From assembly GCA_012931725.1 (NCBI GenBank), contig CM022951.1, forward strand, positions 2,480,037-2,544,036: a stretch of 64,000 nt of DNA, written 5' to 3'. The translations under genes were made by a program, and so were the position numbers. This stretch comes from Litsea cubeba. Taxonomy: Eukaryota; Streptophyta; Magnoliopsida; Laurales; Lauraceae. Positions within the stretch are counted from its first letter, which is position 1; the number at the start of each line of letters is the position of its first letter. Shown here piece by piece: positions 33,685 to 42,964 of this stretch. The notes beneath the pieces are model-generated. The model was not told the origin of the DNA. It saw nothing but the letters and a program-made list of their open reading frames with translations, and did not search any database.

Positions 33685-34477
33685 TGTTAGAATATAAAAG
33701 TTGAAAAGTCAACAATAGAGGCTGGACTCATGTATGAAGGAAGAGACATTATAAGGTGTATAGAATGCTGAGTCAACAAAAACGGCTGAAGAGGAGACAT
33801 AATTCTGTATGGAGACAGAATGGTGTCTCGCTATAGCGAGACTCTTTTTTGCAATAGCGAGGGTGACGCTGGAAGCAGAGTTGGTTTCAGACTCTAAGAA
33901 GAAATTGGCAGAAAGACTCGTTTTTCTAAGAGGAATATTATTAGGAGTCTCTTGCACGAATTTGAGGCTATAAATTGGGTGTTTCTCACAACCCAAAAGA
34001 AGATAGATCATCTCTCAAGTTCTGAATTTGTGATCTAATTGAGAGAAATACTCTCTAGAGATTTTTGAAGAGTTGTGCTACCAAGTACTCTAGAGAGCCA
34101 AGTTCTTCTGCATCCCTTGTAGAAGATCATCTTCTTGCGTAGAAGATTTGAGGAGTCACGCGCTGGATTGAGTTTGTTGCAATCAACGGTGTGATGTCGT
34201 TGAAGCGTGATGAGACACAAGGTAACTTCAGTCTTTAGATAGGTGATATCTAGGGAAGAAATCTGAGTTTCTTGTAATTGCGAAATTCATAGTGTTTGAT
34301 TAGATCCAGTTCGGATCGGTAGTTTTTTACTCGGTTAGGGTTTTTCACCTTAAATTTGGTGTCCTTGTGGTGTGTGCTTGTGATTTTATTTCTGTTGCTT
34401 TGATAATTATTTTTTGCACACTCGTGGGCTGATTTATTGAGTAGACCAATCTAGAGATCTTGAACCGTAAATTATCA
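33685..34477 (+). repeat. element D 5' LTR
   Basis: TGTTAGAATATAAAAG...ATTATCA, 793 bp. Compared with the 3' LTR it has an extra stretch around GTGTCTCGCTATAGCGAG near 33825-33860. Confidence 0.88.
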
Positions 34478-34479
34478 AT

Positions 34480-34491
34480 TGGTATCAGAGC
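34480..34491 (+). other. element D primer-binding site (initiator Met-tRNA)
   Basis: TGGTATCAGAGC, 2 bases after the 5' LTR. Confidence 0.9.
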
Positions 34492-34531
34492 GGGTTACAC
34501 TAGCTGTATTTGATCTAAAGATATTTCTAGA

Positions 34532-36082
34532 ATGGTATTCAATCGAGAAGGGACATCAACTTCTAAGCCCCCTTTGCTAGATGGTTCTAATTATGCATAT
34601 TGGAAGCAAATGATGATTGGGTTCCTTAAGTCCATTAATGATGATGTTTGTGATATTGTTAAAGAGGGCTACTCCAGACCAACAATTATGGTTAGTGGAC
34701 AGACTGTTCCTAAACATAAAACTGAATGGACTAAGGATGAGAAGCATGCCTCCAATTGTAATAACAAGGCGGTGAATAGTATATACAATGGAGTGTCTGC
34801 TGAACAGTTCCGTAGGATTTCCACTTGCAAAACAACAAAAGAAGCATGGGAAGTCTTACAGACAGTGTATGAGGGTACAGACACGGTGAAACAATCTAAA
34901 TTGCAAAGGCTAACTAAAGAATTTGAAACCATCGTGATGGAAGAAGATGAGACCTTCGATCAATTTTATGCAAAACTGAACGATATTGTCAATTCTGTTT
35001 TCAATGTGGGTGAGGAAATTCAAGAAAACAAGATTGTCAAGAAAATTTTCGAGGTCTCTACCTTCGAGGTTCGATTCTAAAGTTGATGCTATAGAAGAAA
35101 ACAAGAATCTTGATACCCTCAAAGTAAACCAGTTGGTTAGAAATCTTCAAACCTTTAAAGCAAACCGTTTAGATAAAGGAAAATCAAAAGAGAAAGGTAT
35201 TGCTTTAAAAGCCAACTTAGAATCAAGAAAGAAACCTGAAAAGAAGCTGAGTCTGATTCTGATTTTGAATCTAAGGCTGAAGATGTTATGGCTGAAATGT
35301 TTAATTGCTTCAAGAAGTATATGAAGTCAAAACAAGTCAAGTGGAAGAGTTCTAAATTCGAGAAAAAAAGATTCTACAAAAGGAACTAAGTGTTTTGAGT
35401 GTCACGGCTATGGTCACTATACTAATGAGTGTGCAAACAAGAAAAAGGGTACCTTGAAAAAGGCTCTCAACACAACTTGGGAGGAAGAGTCAATAGAAGA
35501 AGAACAAGATCCTTCAATTGAAACTTCTGAAACTGTGAATGGCAAGTTTGTGGCTTTCATGGCTAGGTCTCTGTCTTACAATGATACTGATGAAGATCAT
35601 GATGATGAGATGTCAGATCAAGAGAAAGATTATGAAGAGTTGTATCATGCTACATATGCTGATTGTGTCAAGATGACAAAGTATGACAAGAAGATTATTA
35701 TCAAGCTTCAGGCTGCTCAAGAAGAAATTTCTGCATTGAAAATTGAATTAGAGCAAGTAATTGAAAATGTTCATCTCTTGGAAAGTCGGAAGATCCGCAT
35801 GGCTGAAAATTTGGCCACTGAGAGTCAAAAATTTAAGAAGGCTGGACAAGAAAAAGTGAATCTGAAGAAAGAGATAGTGATTGTGAAAGCTGAACAATAA
35901 TATTTGCAAGGAAGATTGAAGATCACTCCACATACTGCACTTTTAAATAATGTGTCGAGTAGTTTTAAGAAAAAGAATGTGTCACAAGTTGCACATACAT
36001 CCACTTGTCACCATTGTGGAAAGAAAGGATACATTCGTCCCCATTGCAAGAAGCCGCAAAGTCTACCTAAGACCACGCAATA
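34532..36082 (+). pseudogene. copia gag of element D, frameshifted
   Basis: The first frame (34532-35078, 182 residues) is a UBN2-type copia gag: LLDGSNYAYWKQMMIGFL, TTKEAWEVLQTVYEGT, QRLTKEFETIVMEEDETF. A frameshift near 35060 moves to LPSRFDSKVDAIEENKNL, and a further shift leads to a zinc knuckle CFECHGYGHYTNEC at about 35393-35434. Then comes a 148-residue acidic and coiled-coil part (35454-35900) and, after a stop at 35898, a second knuckle-like CHHCGKKGYIRPHC (about 36008-36049) in which Tyr replaces the usual His. It stops at 36082. No aspartic protease motif follows. Two knuckles separated by a coiled coil is the gag-plus-linker plan of some SIRE-like elements. Confidence 0.82.
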
Positions 36083-36506
36083 GCGGAAGAATTTTTCTCC
36101 ACCCAAGACGACTCCAATTTGGGTTAGAAAATCTGATTTGCCTAAAGAGTTTGCTCACACTCTACTGAAAGTTCCAACTATAAAAATGTGGGTGGCTAAT
36201 TATAAAAAGCCTTGATCAAGGAGGTCAAGCTAAAACCCCCAGTGCTGATACGAAGATCATAATGAGGGGGAGTCAAAATTGAGGGGGAGCTAATGCTGGA
36301 TTCAAATTGACGGAAGCTGCATGATTATTTTTGTTTGTTAATTATGGACAAATTCAGGGGGAAAAGAATGAAGCCAGGGGGAGTTCTACAAGCTATGGCA
36401 ATTCAAGATCTACAGTGTTGTTGTTTTTTTTTTTAATTCAATGTATTTTGGGTTTTTCGAATGGGTAGATTATATTGTATTAGGGAGATTTGTCCAAGAA
36501 TTGCCA

Positions 36507-36517
36507 AAAGGGGGAGA
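36507..36517 (+). other. element D polypurine tract
   Basis: AAAAGGGGGAGA lies just before the 3' LTR TGTTAGAAT at 36519. Confidence 0.85.
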
Positions 36518-36518
36518 T

Positions 36519-37290
36519 TGTTAGAATATAAAAATTGAAAAAGTCTACAATAGTGGCTGTCGGGACTAATGTATGAAGGAGGAGACATTATAAGGTGTAT
36601 AGAATGCTAAGTCAACAAAAACGGCTGAAGAGGAGACATAATTCTGTATGGAGACAGAATGGTGTCTCGCTATAGCGAGGGTGATGTTAGAAGCAGAGTT
36701 GGTTCCGGACTCTAAGAAGAATTTAGGAAAAAGGATTCTTTTTCTAAGAGGAATATTATTAGGAGTCTCTTGCACGAATTTGAGGCTATAAATTGGATGT
36801 TTTTTTCACAACTCAAAAGAATCATCTCTCAAGTTCTAAATTTGTGATCTAATTGAGAGAAATATTCTTTAGATATTTTTGAAGAGTTGTGTTGCAAAGT
36901 ACTCTAGAGAGCCAAGTTCTTCTGCATCCCTTGTAGAAAATCTTTTTCTTGCGTAGAATATTTAAGGAGTCAAGCACTGGATTGAGTCTGTTGCAATCAA
37001 CGGTGTGATGTCGTTGAAGCGTGATGCGACACAATGTAACTTCAGTCTTTAGATAGGAGATATCTAGGGAAGAAATCTGAGTTTCTTGTAATTGCGAGAT
37101 TCGTAGTGTTTGATTAGATCCAATTCGGATCGGTGGTTTTTTACCCGGTTAGGTTTTCCACCTTAAATTTCGTATCCTTATGGTGTGCGCTTGTGATTTT
37201 ATTTCCGCTTCGTAGATTATTATTTTTTGCACACTCATGGGCTGATTTATTGAGTAGACCAATCTAGAGATCTCGAACCCTAAATCCTCG
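36519..37290 (+). repeat. element D 3' LTR
   Basis: 772 bp, the partner of 33685-34477. The terminal CA has become CG. Confidence 0.85.
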
Positions 37291-37508
37291 AAGACAGTAA
37301 CTACCATGATGGTAAAAGATAATAACTACCTTGCCAACTTCTAAGCCCACATTTGCTACCTGGTCCATTATTCATTCTTAACCCAACAGCAAGCCAACCC
37401 AAACCGAATTGGATCTGGGTCAACACAAGTTAGGCCCAAACCCCAACTGGAATATTGGCAAGAAGTTCAAGCTCAAATGGTCTTCATAGACCATTGAATA
37501 AGGGGAAT
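37291..37508 (+). repeat. direct repeat R, copy 2, right part
   Basis: Matches 29351-29566 and ends at CCATTGAATAAGGGGAAT, where copy 1 passes into the LINE fragment. Confidence 0.8.
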
Positions 37509-37534
37509 ATTGACATGAGGTAAGGGGTGTTCTA

Positions 37535-37610
37535 TGTAAGACCCCGACTCATTTATCGCATCATTAGAATTAATTAATTATGTTGTTACCTCTCTAAGTG
37601 GGATTAGATG
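37535..37610 (+). repeat. fragment of a Ty3 LTR start
   Basis: TGTAAGACCCCGACTCATTTATC, followed by AATTAATTAATTATG, resembles the LTR start at 58367 (TGTTACACCCCGACCCG). It is a short remnant. Confidence 0.4.
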
Positions 37611-37813
37611 CTAACTGACAAGGTATGTGGATGAGAATATCTTTTCAACAACTTCAGAAAGTTTGTCAAAAAAAAAAAAAAGGGGAAAAGCGAAAAGTTT
37701 GTGACAATGAATTATTACAAGTTTTGACATTTTAAGCAGTCCGTGGTGAGTTTGTCATTACTTTGGTGATGGTTGAATAAAAGATACTGATGAGTAAAAG
37801 TCTACTGTAGTGG

Positions 37814-38023
37814 AAAACGGGCTCTTACCTCAGTGGTAAGAGGCGTCAATACGTTCTCATCTGGCTCCCTAGGGTTCAAACCCTGGGCATGCTACCATTC
37901 CTCACTCGAGGACTCCTTCCCTCATCTGAGGGCCACCTTACCTTAGGTCTCCTTCCCACACCAGAAGGCTCTCCTACTAGTGTGGGTTCAATGGGTCCCC
38001 AGCGCTCTAGTTGGGTAAAAAAT
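37814..38023 (+). mobile_element. tRNA-derived SINE, copy 2
   Basis: Same SINE as 23532-23726, in the same place of the duplicated segment, with TSDs near 37796-37813 and 38024-38041. The polymerase III boxes are clearer here: A box CTTACCTCAGTGGTAAGAG, B box GGGTTCAAACCC. Confidence 0.82.
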
Positions 38024-38802
38024 AAAGTTCTATTGTAGTGGCCTTAGCTTGAAGATGCGTTGGTATTTTTTAGCTATATGTGAGAATATGTGAGAAGGAG
38101 ACTCTTCAAGTGTTACGAGTCATTTGATGCCGCAAATGAATGGAGTCCAAATCCCTCCCTCATACTTGTGCATCTTGGGTGGAACTAGTGGAACTACATA
38201 ATGGGGACCACTTATTGAAAACTTGAGATGCACAAAATGAACGCACTACGTAAATTTCCCGTGCGTGCGCTCATTTTCATATATGGACATTGTCATTTTC
38301 TAGATATGTACCTTTAAATTCAAGTGGTCGCTCTCTTTTGAGGGCCCTATGCCTTTTTGATGGTCGGATGCAAGTGTCCGTATGTGGATGTTTTTGCAAG
38401 TGAATATTTCACTAGTCTCATTATAAAACTGAGCGTAGGATAAATAATATTGTGACTACCTCAATCTTTTATACTAACCACTTCTTAATAATATCCTTAA
38501 TTAGTCTTAATCATATTTTTCCCCAATAAGAATTGATCTACACACGTGGAAAGAATTGCGTGCCAAGCTAACTAGATAAAGATGTAGGGTTGCGAACCAA
38601 TGTAGCAATCTCTTATTTTCTTAGAATTATTTAGGCTTGGGAGCTGTATACCAAGGGATTAAATTGGTCCAATGGAAATGATATTTTTCACACCTCTTGG
38701 CTCACCTATCATCACCAGTATCGGACTACTATCGGACTACGTGTTTGCTATATATCTATGTATGGACAGAATATACATAAATTCTCAACCTTCTCATTAT
38801 TA

Positions 38803-38807
38803 CATAA
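38803..38807 (+). repeat. element B TSD, left copy (cataa)
   Basis: CATAA at 38803-38807 is repeated at 42343-42347. The matching site in duplication copy 1 (ACATAAAACG near 25386) confirms the insertion point. Confidence 0.95.
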
Positions 38808-39270
38808 TGATGAGTCAGGCCCAAGTGGCCTAGAATATGATGAGCCAGATCCAAATCCACCAGGGAAGCCCAGGTCCAGATCCACGGAGTGACCAAGTCA
38901 AGGCAGGCATCTACGTCGCTTTGGAAGCAGTCCCGCTTCTACCAATTCCTGCGGAGAATATCTCACCTGCCTCCACCTGGCCCGTCCCTCGAGGACAGCT
39001 CTGAGGCTCCAAAGAGAAGTCGTCCCCATCTGTTAGGGGAGGACTATAAATAGAGGAGCCCTCTTATCACTGAGAGGATGAACATCTTACTCTCTCTCTC
39101 TCGCTTGTAATCCACCTTATCAATGAAAGATCACCATATTCAAAGTGGACGTAGGTCATACAGACCGAACCACTATAAATTCCCTCTCTCTCTCTCATTT
39201 ATTTACTACATTTTCACCTAGCATTTATTACTTGACCGGTGGTGTCCGAAACCTATTTTTGGCATCATCA
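38808..39270 (+). repeat. element B 5' LTR
   Basis: 463 bp, TGATGAGTCAGG...GGCATCATCA, with TATAAATAG at 39045-39053 and (CT)n runs at about 39090 and 39183. Confidence 0.95.
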
Positions 39271-39273
39271 GTT

Positions 39274-39291
39274 TGGCGCCGTCTGTGGGAA
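39274..39291 (+). other. element B primer-binding site
   Basis: TGGCGCCGTCTGTGGGAA, identical to element A, 3 bases after the LTR. Confidence 0.85.
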
Positions 39292-39323
39292 CGTATTAAA
39301 GTTCTCATCCGTCTTCTCAAGTT

Positions 39324-39660
39324 ATGGTGATCACGACGAGATCAACTAGGCGAGCAGAGGGCGAGGATGATCTCCACCGACTAATCCTCCCCCAAATGCT
39401 CCCACTCCTCAACAAATGTTGGAGACCATATAACAGCCTACAACTCCTGCTCGCAGGGCAATGAGGAACATAGCTCGGAGGAGTACTGCCTGAAGTACCG
39501 CATCTAGGATATCCAACTGCTCCACGTCGGGAGCACCTCACCTAAGCGCCCAACCCTATGGCGCAGAAACCCCGGGTGCCCAGAAGAGATCCAAGCACCC
39601 GCCATCTGTCCTCTCTGCAGACAGGAAAGTGAGCCTACCAAGTTGCCCTACGCAGAGGGG
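39324..39660 (+). pseudogene. gag N-terminal remnant of element B
   Basis: Starts ATGGTGATCACGACGAGATC, matching the gag start of element C at 46977. Frames break within about 110 bp. A degenerate GCGCCCA word segment follows at 39541-39580, where C has its GGGCGCCC cluster. The gag core and zinc knuckle are absent. Confidence 0.6.
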
Positions 39661-39730
39661 GTCCGGGGGTGTCCCCCGGCGGGGGATCGGGGGCAGCGCC
39701 CCCGAAAAAAAAAAAAAAAAAAAAAAAAGG
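39655..39730. repeat. G/C-rich palindromic segment ending in A23
   Basis: GGGGGTCCGGGGGTGTCCCCC and GGGGGCAGCGCCCCCG can each fold, and are followed by an A-run at about 39706-39728. It looks like a small poly-A-ended insertion or slippage product inside element B. I found no TSD. Confidence 0.45.
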
Positions 39731-39754
39731 AATACACGTCCGCCACGGGATCAG

Positions 39755-40395
39755 ACTCCCCCGGGCGCCCAAGTCCCTCGGCGCCCAAAGCATCCCTCGG
39801 GCGCCCCGGACTCCCCCGGGCGCCCAAGTCCTTCTCTCCTCGCCCAAGGGGGCATCACCGCGCCTCCCTCGCCGCTGCTGCTCGCCCAGGGGGCCCCCTC
39901 GTCCCTCGCCCAGCGCTGCCAGCGCGCCGCCCGCGGGGCCCGCTCCTCCCTCGCCCGAGCCTCCCTCGCCCAGCGCTGCCAGCGCGCCGCCCGCGGGGCC
40001 AGCTCCTCCCTCGCCCGCGCCTCCCTCTACCGCGACGCCCGCGGGCTGGGCGCCCCTTGCAGCGCCCAGCGCCGCCGCTGCTGCCTCTGCCGGGACGCCC
40101 AGGGGCTGGGCGCCTCCCTCTGCCGCGACGCCCGCGGGCTGGGCGCCCCTTGCAGCGCCCAGCGCCGCCGCTGCTGCCTCTGCCGCGACGCCCAGGGGCT
40201 GGGCGCCTCCCTCTGCCGCGACGCCCGCGGGCTGGGCGCCCCTTGCAGCGCCCAGCGCCGCCACTGCTGCCTCTGCCGCGACGCCCAGGGGCTGGGCGCC
40301 TCCCTCCGCCACGACGCCCACGGGCTGGAAGCCCGGGCTCCGCCCGCCAGCGCCATCAGCCACGCCATCCTCTCCTTCAACCTCGCCTAGTGCCC
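39755..40395. repeat. GC-rich array with GGGCTGGGCGCCCC units (60-66 bp)
   Basis: Contains tandem units such as GCGACGCCCGCGGGCTGGGC, then GCCCCTTGCAGCGCCCAGC and a CTGCTGCCTCTGCC segment, repeated three times at 40030-40315, preceded by shorter CTCGCCCAGCGCTGCCAGCG units. Frames stay open on both strands (Ala/Gly/Pro/Arg-rich), which explains the long ORFs here. The antisense reading (Gly/Ala-rich, AAEGGAQPLGV) resembles the N-terminal extension of the antisense gene of element C, so this may be the remnant of that gene's first exon. Confidence 0.7.
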
Positions 40396-40559
40396 CTTGC
40401 GCGATTGCTGCAGTCTGCTCAACAACGGTCTCCGTCTGTTTTTTCTCTACTGCACCCATCATTACAGCTACTTGCATTCTCTTGGGATGATTTTCTCTCT
40501 CTTGGACGTTCCATTTGGATGAATCATCTCGCGGATCGCCCTACGTGGTGACATGCCTC

Positions 40560-41460
40560 TGTACTGTTCTCAAACAGGCAGCCTATACATCCGGCTTAGC
40601 GGCTCTCTCACGGGTCGCCAAAAAAGCTTGGCCTCTGCACTGTTTTTAAACAGGCAGCCTATCTCCAGCTTAGCGGCTCTCTCGCGGGTCGCCAAAAAGC
40701 TTGGCCTCTGCACTGTTTTTAAACAGGCAGCCTATCTCCAGCTTAGCGGCTCTCTCGCGGGTCGCCAAAAAGCTTGGCCTCTGCACTGTTCTTAAACAGG
40801 CAGCCTATCTCCAGCTTAGCGACTCTCTCGCGGGTCGCCAAAAAACTTGGCCTCTGCACTATTTTTAAACAGGCAGCCTATCTCCAGCTTAGCGGCTCTC
40901 TCGCGGGTCGCCAAAAAGCTTGGCCTCTGCACTGTTTTTAAATAGGCAGCCTATCTCCAGCTTAGCGGCTCTCTCGCGGGTCGCCAAAAAGCTTGGCCTC
41001 TGCACTGTTTTTAAATAGGCAGCCTATCTCCAGCTTAGCGGCTCTCTCGCGGGTCGCCAAAAAGCTTGGCCTCTGCACTGTTCTTAAACATGCAGCCTAT
41101 CTCCAGCTTAGCGGCTCTCTCGCGGGTCGCCAAAAAGCTTGGCCTCTGCACTGTTTTTAAACAGGCAGCCTATCTCCAGCTTAGCGGCTCTCTCGCGGGT
41201 CGCCAAAAAGCTTGGCCTCTGCACTGTTTTTAAACAGGCAGCCTATCTCCAGCTTAGCGGCTCTCTCGCGGGTCGCCAAAAAGCTTGGCCTCTGCACTGT
41301 TCTTAAACAGGCAGCCTATCTCCAGCTTAGCGGCTCTCTCGCGGGTCGCCAAAAAGCTTGGCCTCTGCACTGTTCTTAAACAGGCAGTCTATATATCCAG
41401 CTTAGCGGCCCTCTCGCGGGTTGCAAAAAACGCTTCGTCTCTGCACTGCTCTCAAGCAGG
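40560..41460. repeat. 73-bp tandem repeat array, about 12 copies
   Basis: Unit: GGCCTCTGCACTGTTTTTAA, ACAGGCAGCCTATCTCCAGC, then TTAGCGGCTCTCTCGCGGGT and CGCCAAAAAGCTT. Starts at 40631, 40703, 40776 and 40849 show 72-73-bp spacing. Copies are very similar in the middle, and the edge copies diverge (40560, 41390-41460). Each unit contains AGCGGCTCTCTCGCGGGTCG, close to the AGCGAAGCCCTCTCGCGGGC repeats in the antisense coiled-coil exon of C (53340-53530). The array may therefore have grown from that exon. Confidence 0.92.
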
Positions 41461-41529
41461 CAAGAAGTCTGCCTCTCTTTCCAGATTGAATGTCAACAAT
41501 CGGGCCTCAACCGCTCCTGGATACTAAAG

Positions 41530-41700
41530 ATCCTCCTGGCATCCCAGCTCCCTGCTGGCCCAGCACCCTAGCACCTTGGCGCCCAGCACTCTAGCACCCT
41601 GGCGCCCAGCTCCCTGGCACCTTTGCTCCTGGCGCCCAGACTGCCTGTCGACCGCCCAGGCCTCTTCCGGGCGCCCAGCCTCCTGCTGCCTGCTTCGTCT
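41530..41700. repeat. GGCGCCCAG word cluster in element B
   Basis: CTGGCGCCCAG-type words at about 41577, 41600, 41632 and 41677, mixed with CTAGCACC words. Confidence 0.7.
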
Positions 41701-41880
41701 GTTGGCGTAACCACCTCCTCTCCGCCTGCACAGCAAACTGCAGATCGGCCGCTTGGTACCTCGTCCTCTGCTCCAACTTTGGGTCTGGGGCATTCTTTTT
41801 AGCAAGTTTTAGGCTCATCTCCTTCTTCTCAAAATGCCCCCCTTTCAAAGCTTCTTTGTGCGCAGGGCATTGGGGGCAAA

Positions 41881-42342
41881 TGATGAGTCAGGCCCAAGTG
41901 GCCTAGAATATGATGAGCCAGATCCAAATCCACCTGGGAAGCCCAGGTCCAGATCCACGGAGTGACCAAGTCAAGGCAGGCATCTACGTCGCTTTGGAAG
42001 CAGTCCCGCTTCTACCAATTCCTGCGGAGAATATCTCACCTGCCTCCACCTGGCCCGTCCCTCGAGGACAGCTCTGAGGCTCCAAAGAGAAGTCGTCCCC
42101 ATCTGTTAGGGGAGGACTATAAATAGAGGAGCCCTCTTATCACTGAGAGGATGAACATCTTACTCTCTCTCTCTCTCGCTTGTAATCCACCTTATCAATC
42201 AAAGATCACCATATTCAAAGTGGACGTAGGTCATACAGACCGAACCACTATAAATTCCCTCTCTCTCTCATTTATTTACTACATTTTCACCTAGCATTTA
42301 TTACTTGACCGGTGGTGTCCGAAACCTATTTTGGCATCATCA
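41881..42342 (+). repeat. element B 3' LTR
   Basis: 462 bp, preceded by polypurine-like TTGGGGGCAAA (41870-41880). Confidence 0.95.
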
Positions 42343-42910
42343 CATAACATGCTTAGTCCACGAAATGATGACAACGACCAGATGCATCAACGTTATTAAA
42401 TAGCGCTGGCCTTCCTCTCATTTTTCATGTTTTAAGAAGTATTCTACATTTGTTCAGTTGTTCTTAATTGGCTGAATTTTCGAAATCGATCCCTCTCTCT
42501 GTTTGTGTATCCCTGCCAGATCACATGCTTTAACATGTTAAGGATCCGTGGGGTTGGATGGTACAGTTGTATCGCAATAGTAAAAGTAAAAAAAACTGTT
42601 CAATAGGCCACCTTTATAAGAGAATCTTCTGGATAAAGATATATCCTCCTTTTTCCATGGTTCTCAGTTTTTGGCAAAGAAAAACGTTTTAGACTTGAGG
42701 ACCACCAGATGAATGGTCCAGACTCTAGATCATTCAACAATACGACCCCTATTAGACCATCATAATTCATAAGAGACAAATGGGCTTCAGGCACCACCTT
42801 GTTTTGTTTTCGACAGATTGAGGGCAACCCAAAATAATTCAAAACGCGAAATTCTTCAAAGTAAGCATTTTCCATGATTCGTTTAGGAATGCACCAAACT
42901 AGTCCATATA

Positions 42911-42964
42911 TGATGCATTAACGCCATTGCAAGAAGCTACCTCGCTGTATTATTCTCCTCCCTG
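42911..42964 (-). pseudogene. relic of the 3' end of an OCT transporter paralogue
   Basis: On the minus strand this segment aligns with the last ~16 codons of the transporter at 26300-26350. The residues read YSEVASCNGVNA against YNEIAASNGVDA, followed by the same downstream flank. The stop TGA has become TCA, and the codon before YSEV is a stop. Similarity ends abruptly at 42964. The remainder of this copy is not in the window up to 44 kb. Confidence 0.75.

Larger units (their letters stand above)
33685..37290 (+). mobile_element. copia-type gag-only LTR element D
   Basis: A 3.6-kb element with related LTRs (33685-34477 and 36519-37290), an initiator-Met primer-binding site, a GGGGGAGA polypurine tract and a copia gag, but no protease, integrase or RT. 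The LTRs differ more than those of A-C (several indels), so it is older. It is inserted in repeat R copy 2. It fits the TR-GAG type within Ty1/copia. Confidence 0.9.
38808..42342 (+). mobile_element. non-autonomous LTR element B, Tat-like
   Basis: A 3.5-kb element with 463/462-bp LTRs that differ by only a few bases and short microsatellite changes, so it is very young. It has a perfect 5-bp TSD, the same primer-binding site as A and C, and a G-run polypurine tract. The LTR ends (TGATGAGTCAG...GGCATCATCA), TATAAATAGAG and the start of gag (MVITTRSTRR against MVISTRSVRR in C) relate it to element C. It has no pol. The interior holds a gag start, an A-run, a GC-rich GGCGCCC region and a 73-bp tandem array. 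Confidence 0.95.
37675..42964 (+). repeat. segmental duplication, copy 2
   Basis: Colinear with 23395-26345: it has the SINE (37814-38023), the TATGTGTGGACAGAATATA-type block (38760 against 25320) and the post-stop flank of the transporter (42590-42964 against 25960-26345). Element B is inserted within it. Similarity stops at about 42964, inside the sequence matching the last ~16 transporter codons. Confidence 0.85.

Noticed and set aside
37820..37890. A free tRNA gene at the A/B boxes
   Set aside because: Same reason: it is the head of a SINE with TSDs and also occurs at 23540.
39629..40551. Overlapping long ORFs on both strands, up to 302 residues
   Set aside because: They arise from GC-rich repeat units lacking stop codons in any frame. 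The Pro/Arg- and Ala/Gly-rich residues match no domain. Only the antisense reading has weak similarity to element C.
40560..41460. Possible CRISPR-like array
   Set aside because: The 73-bp units are directly adjacent with no unique spacers, in a plant retroelement.
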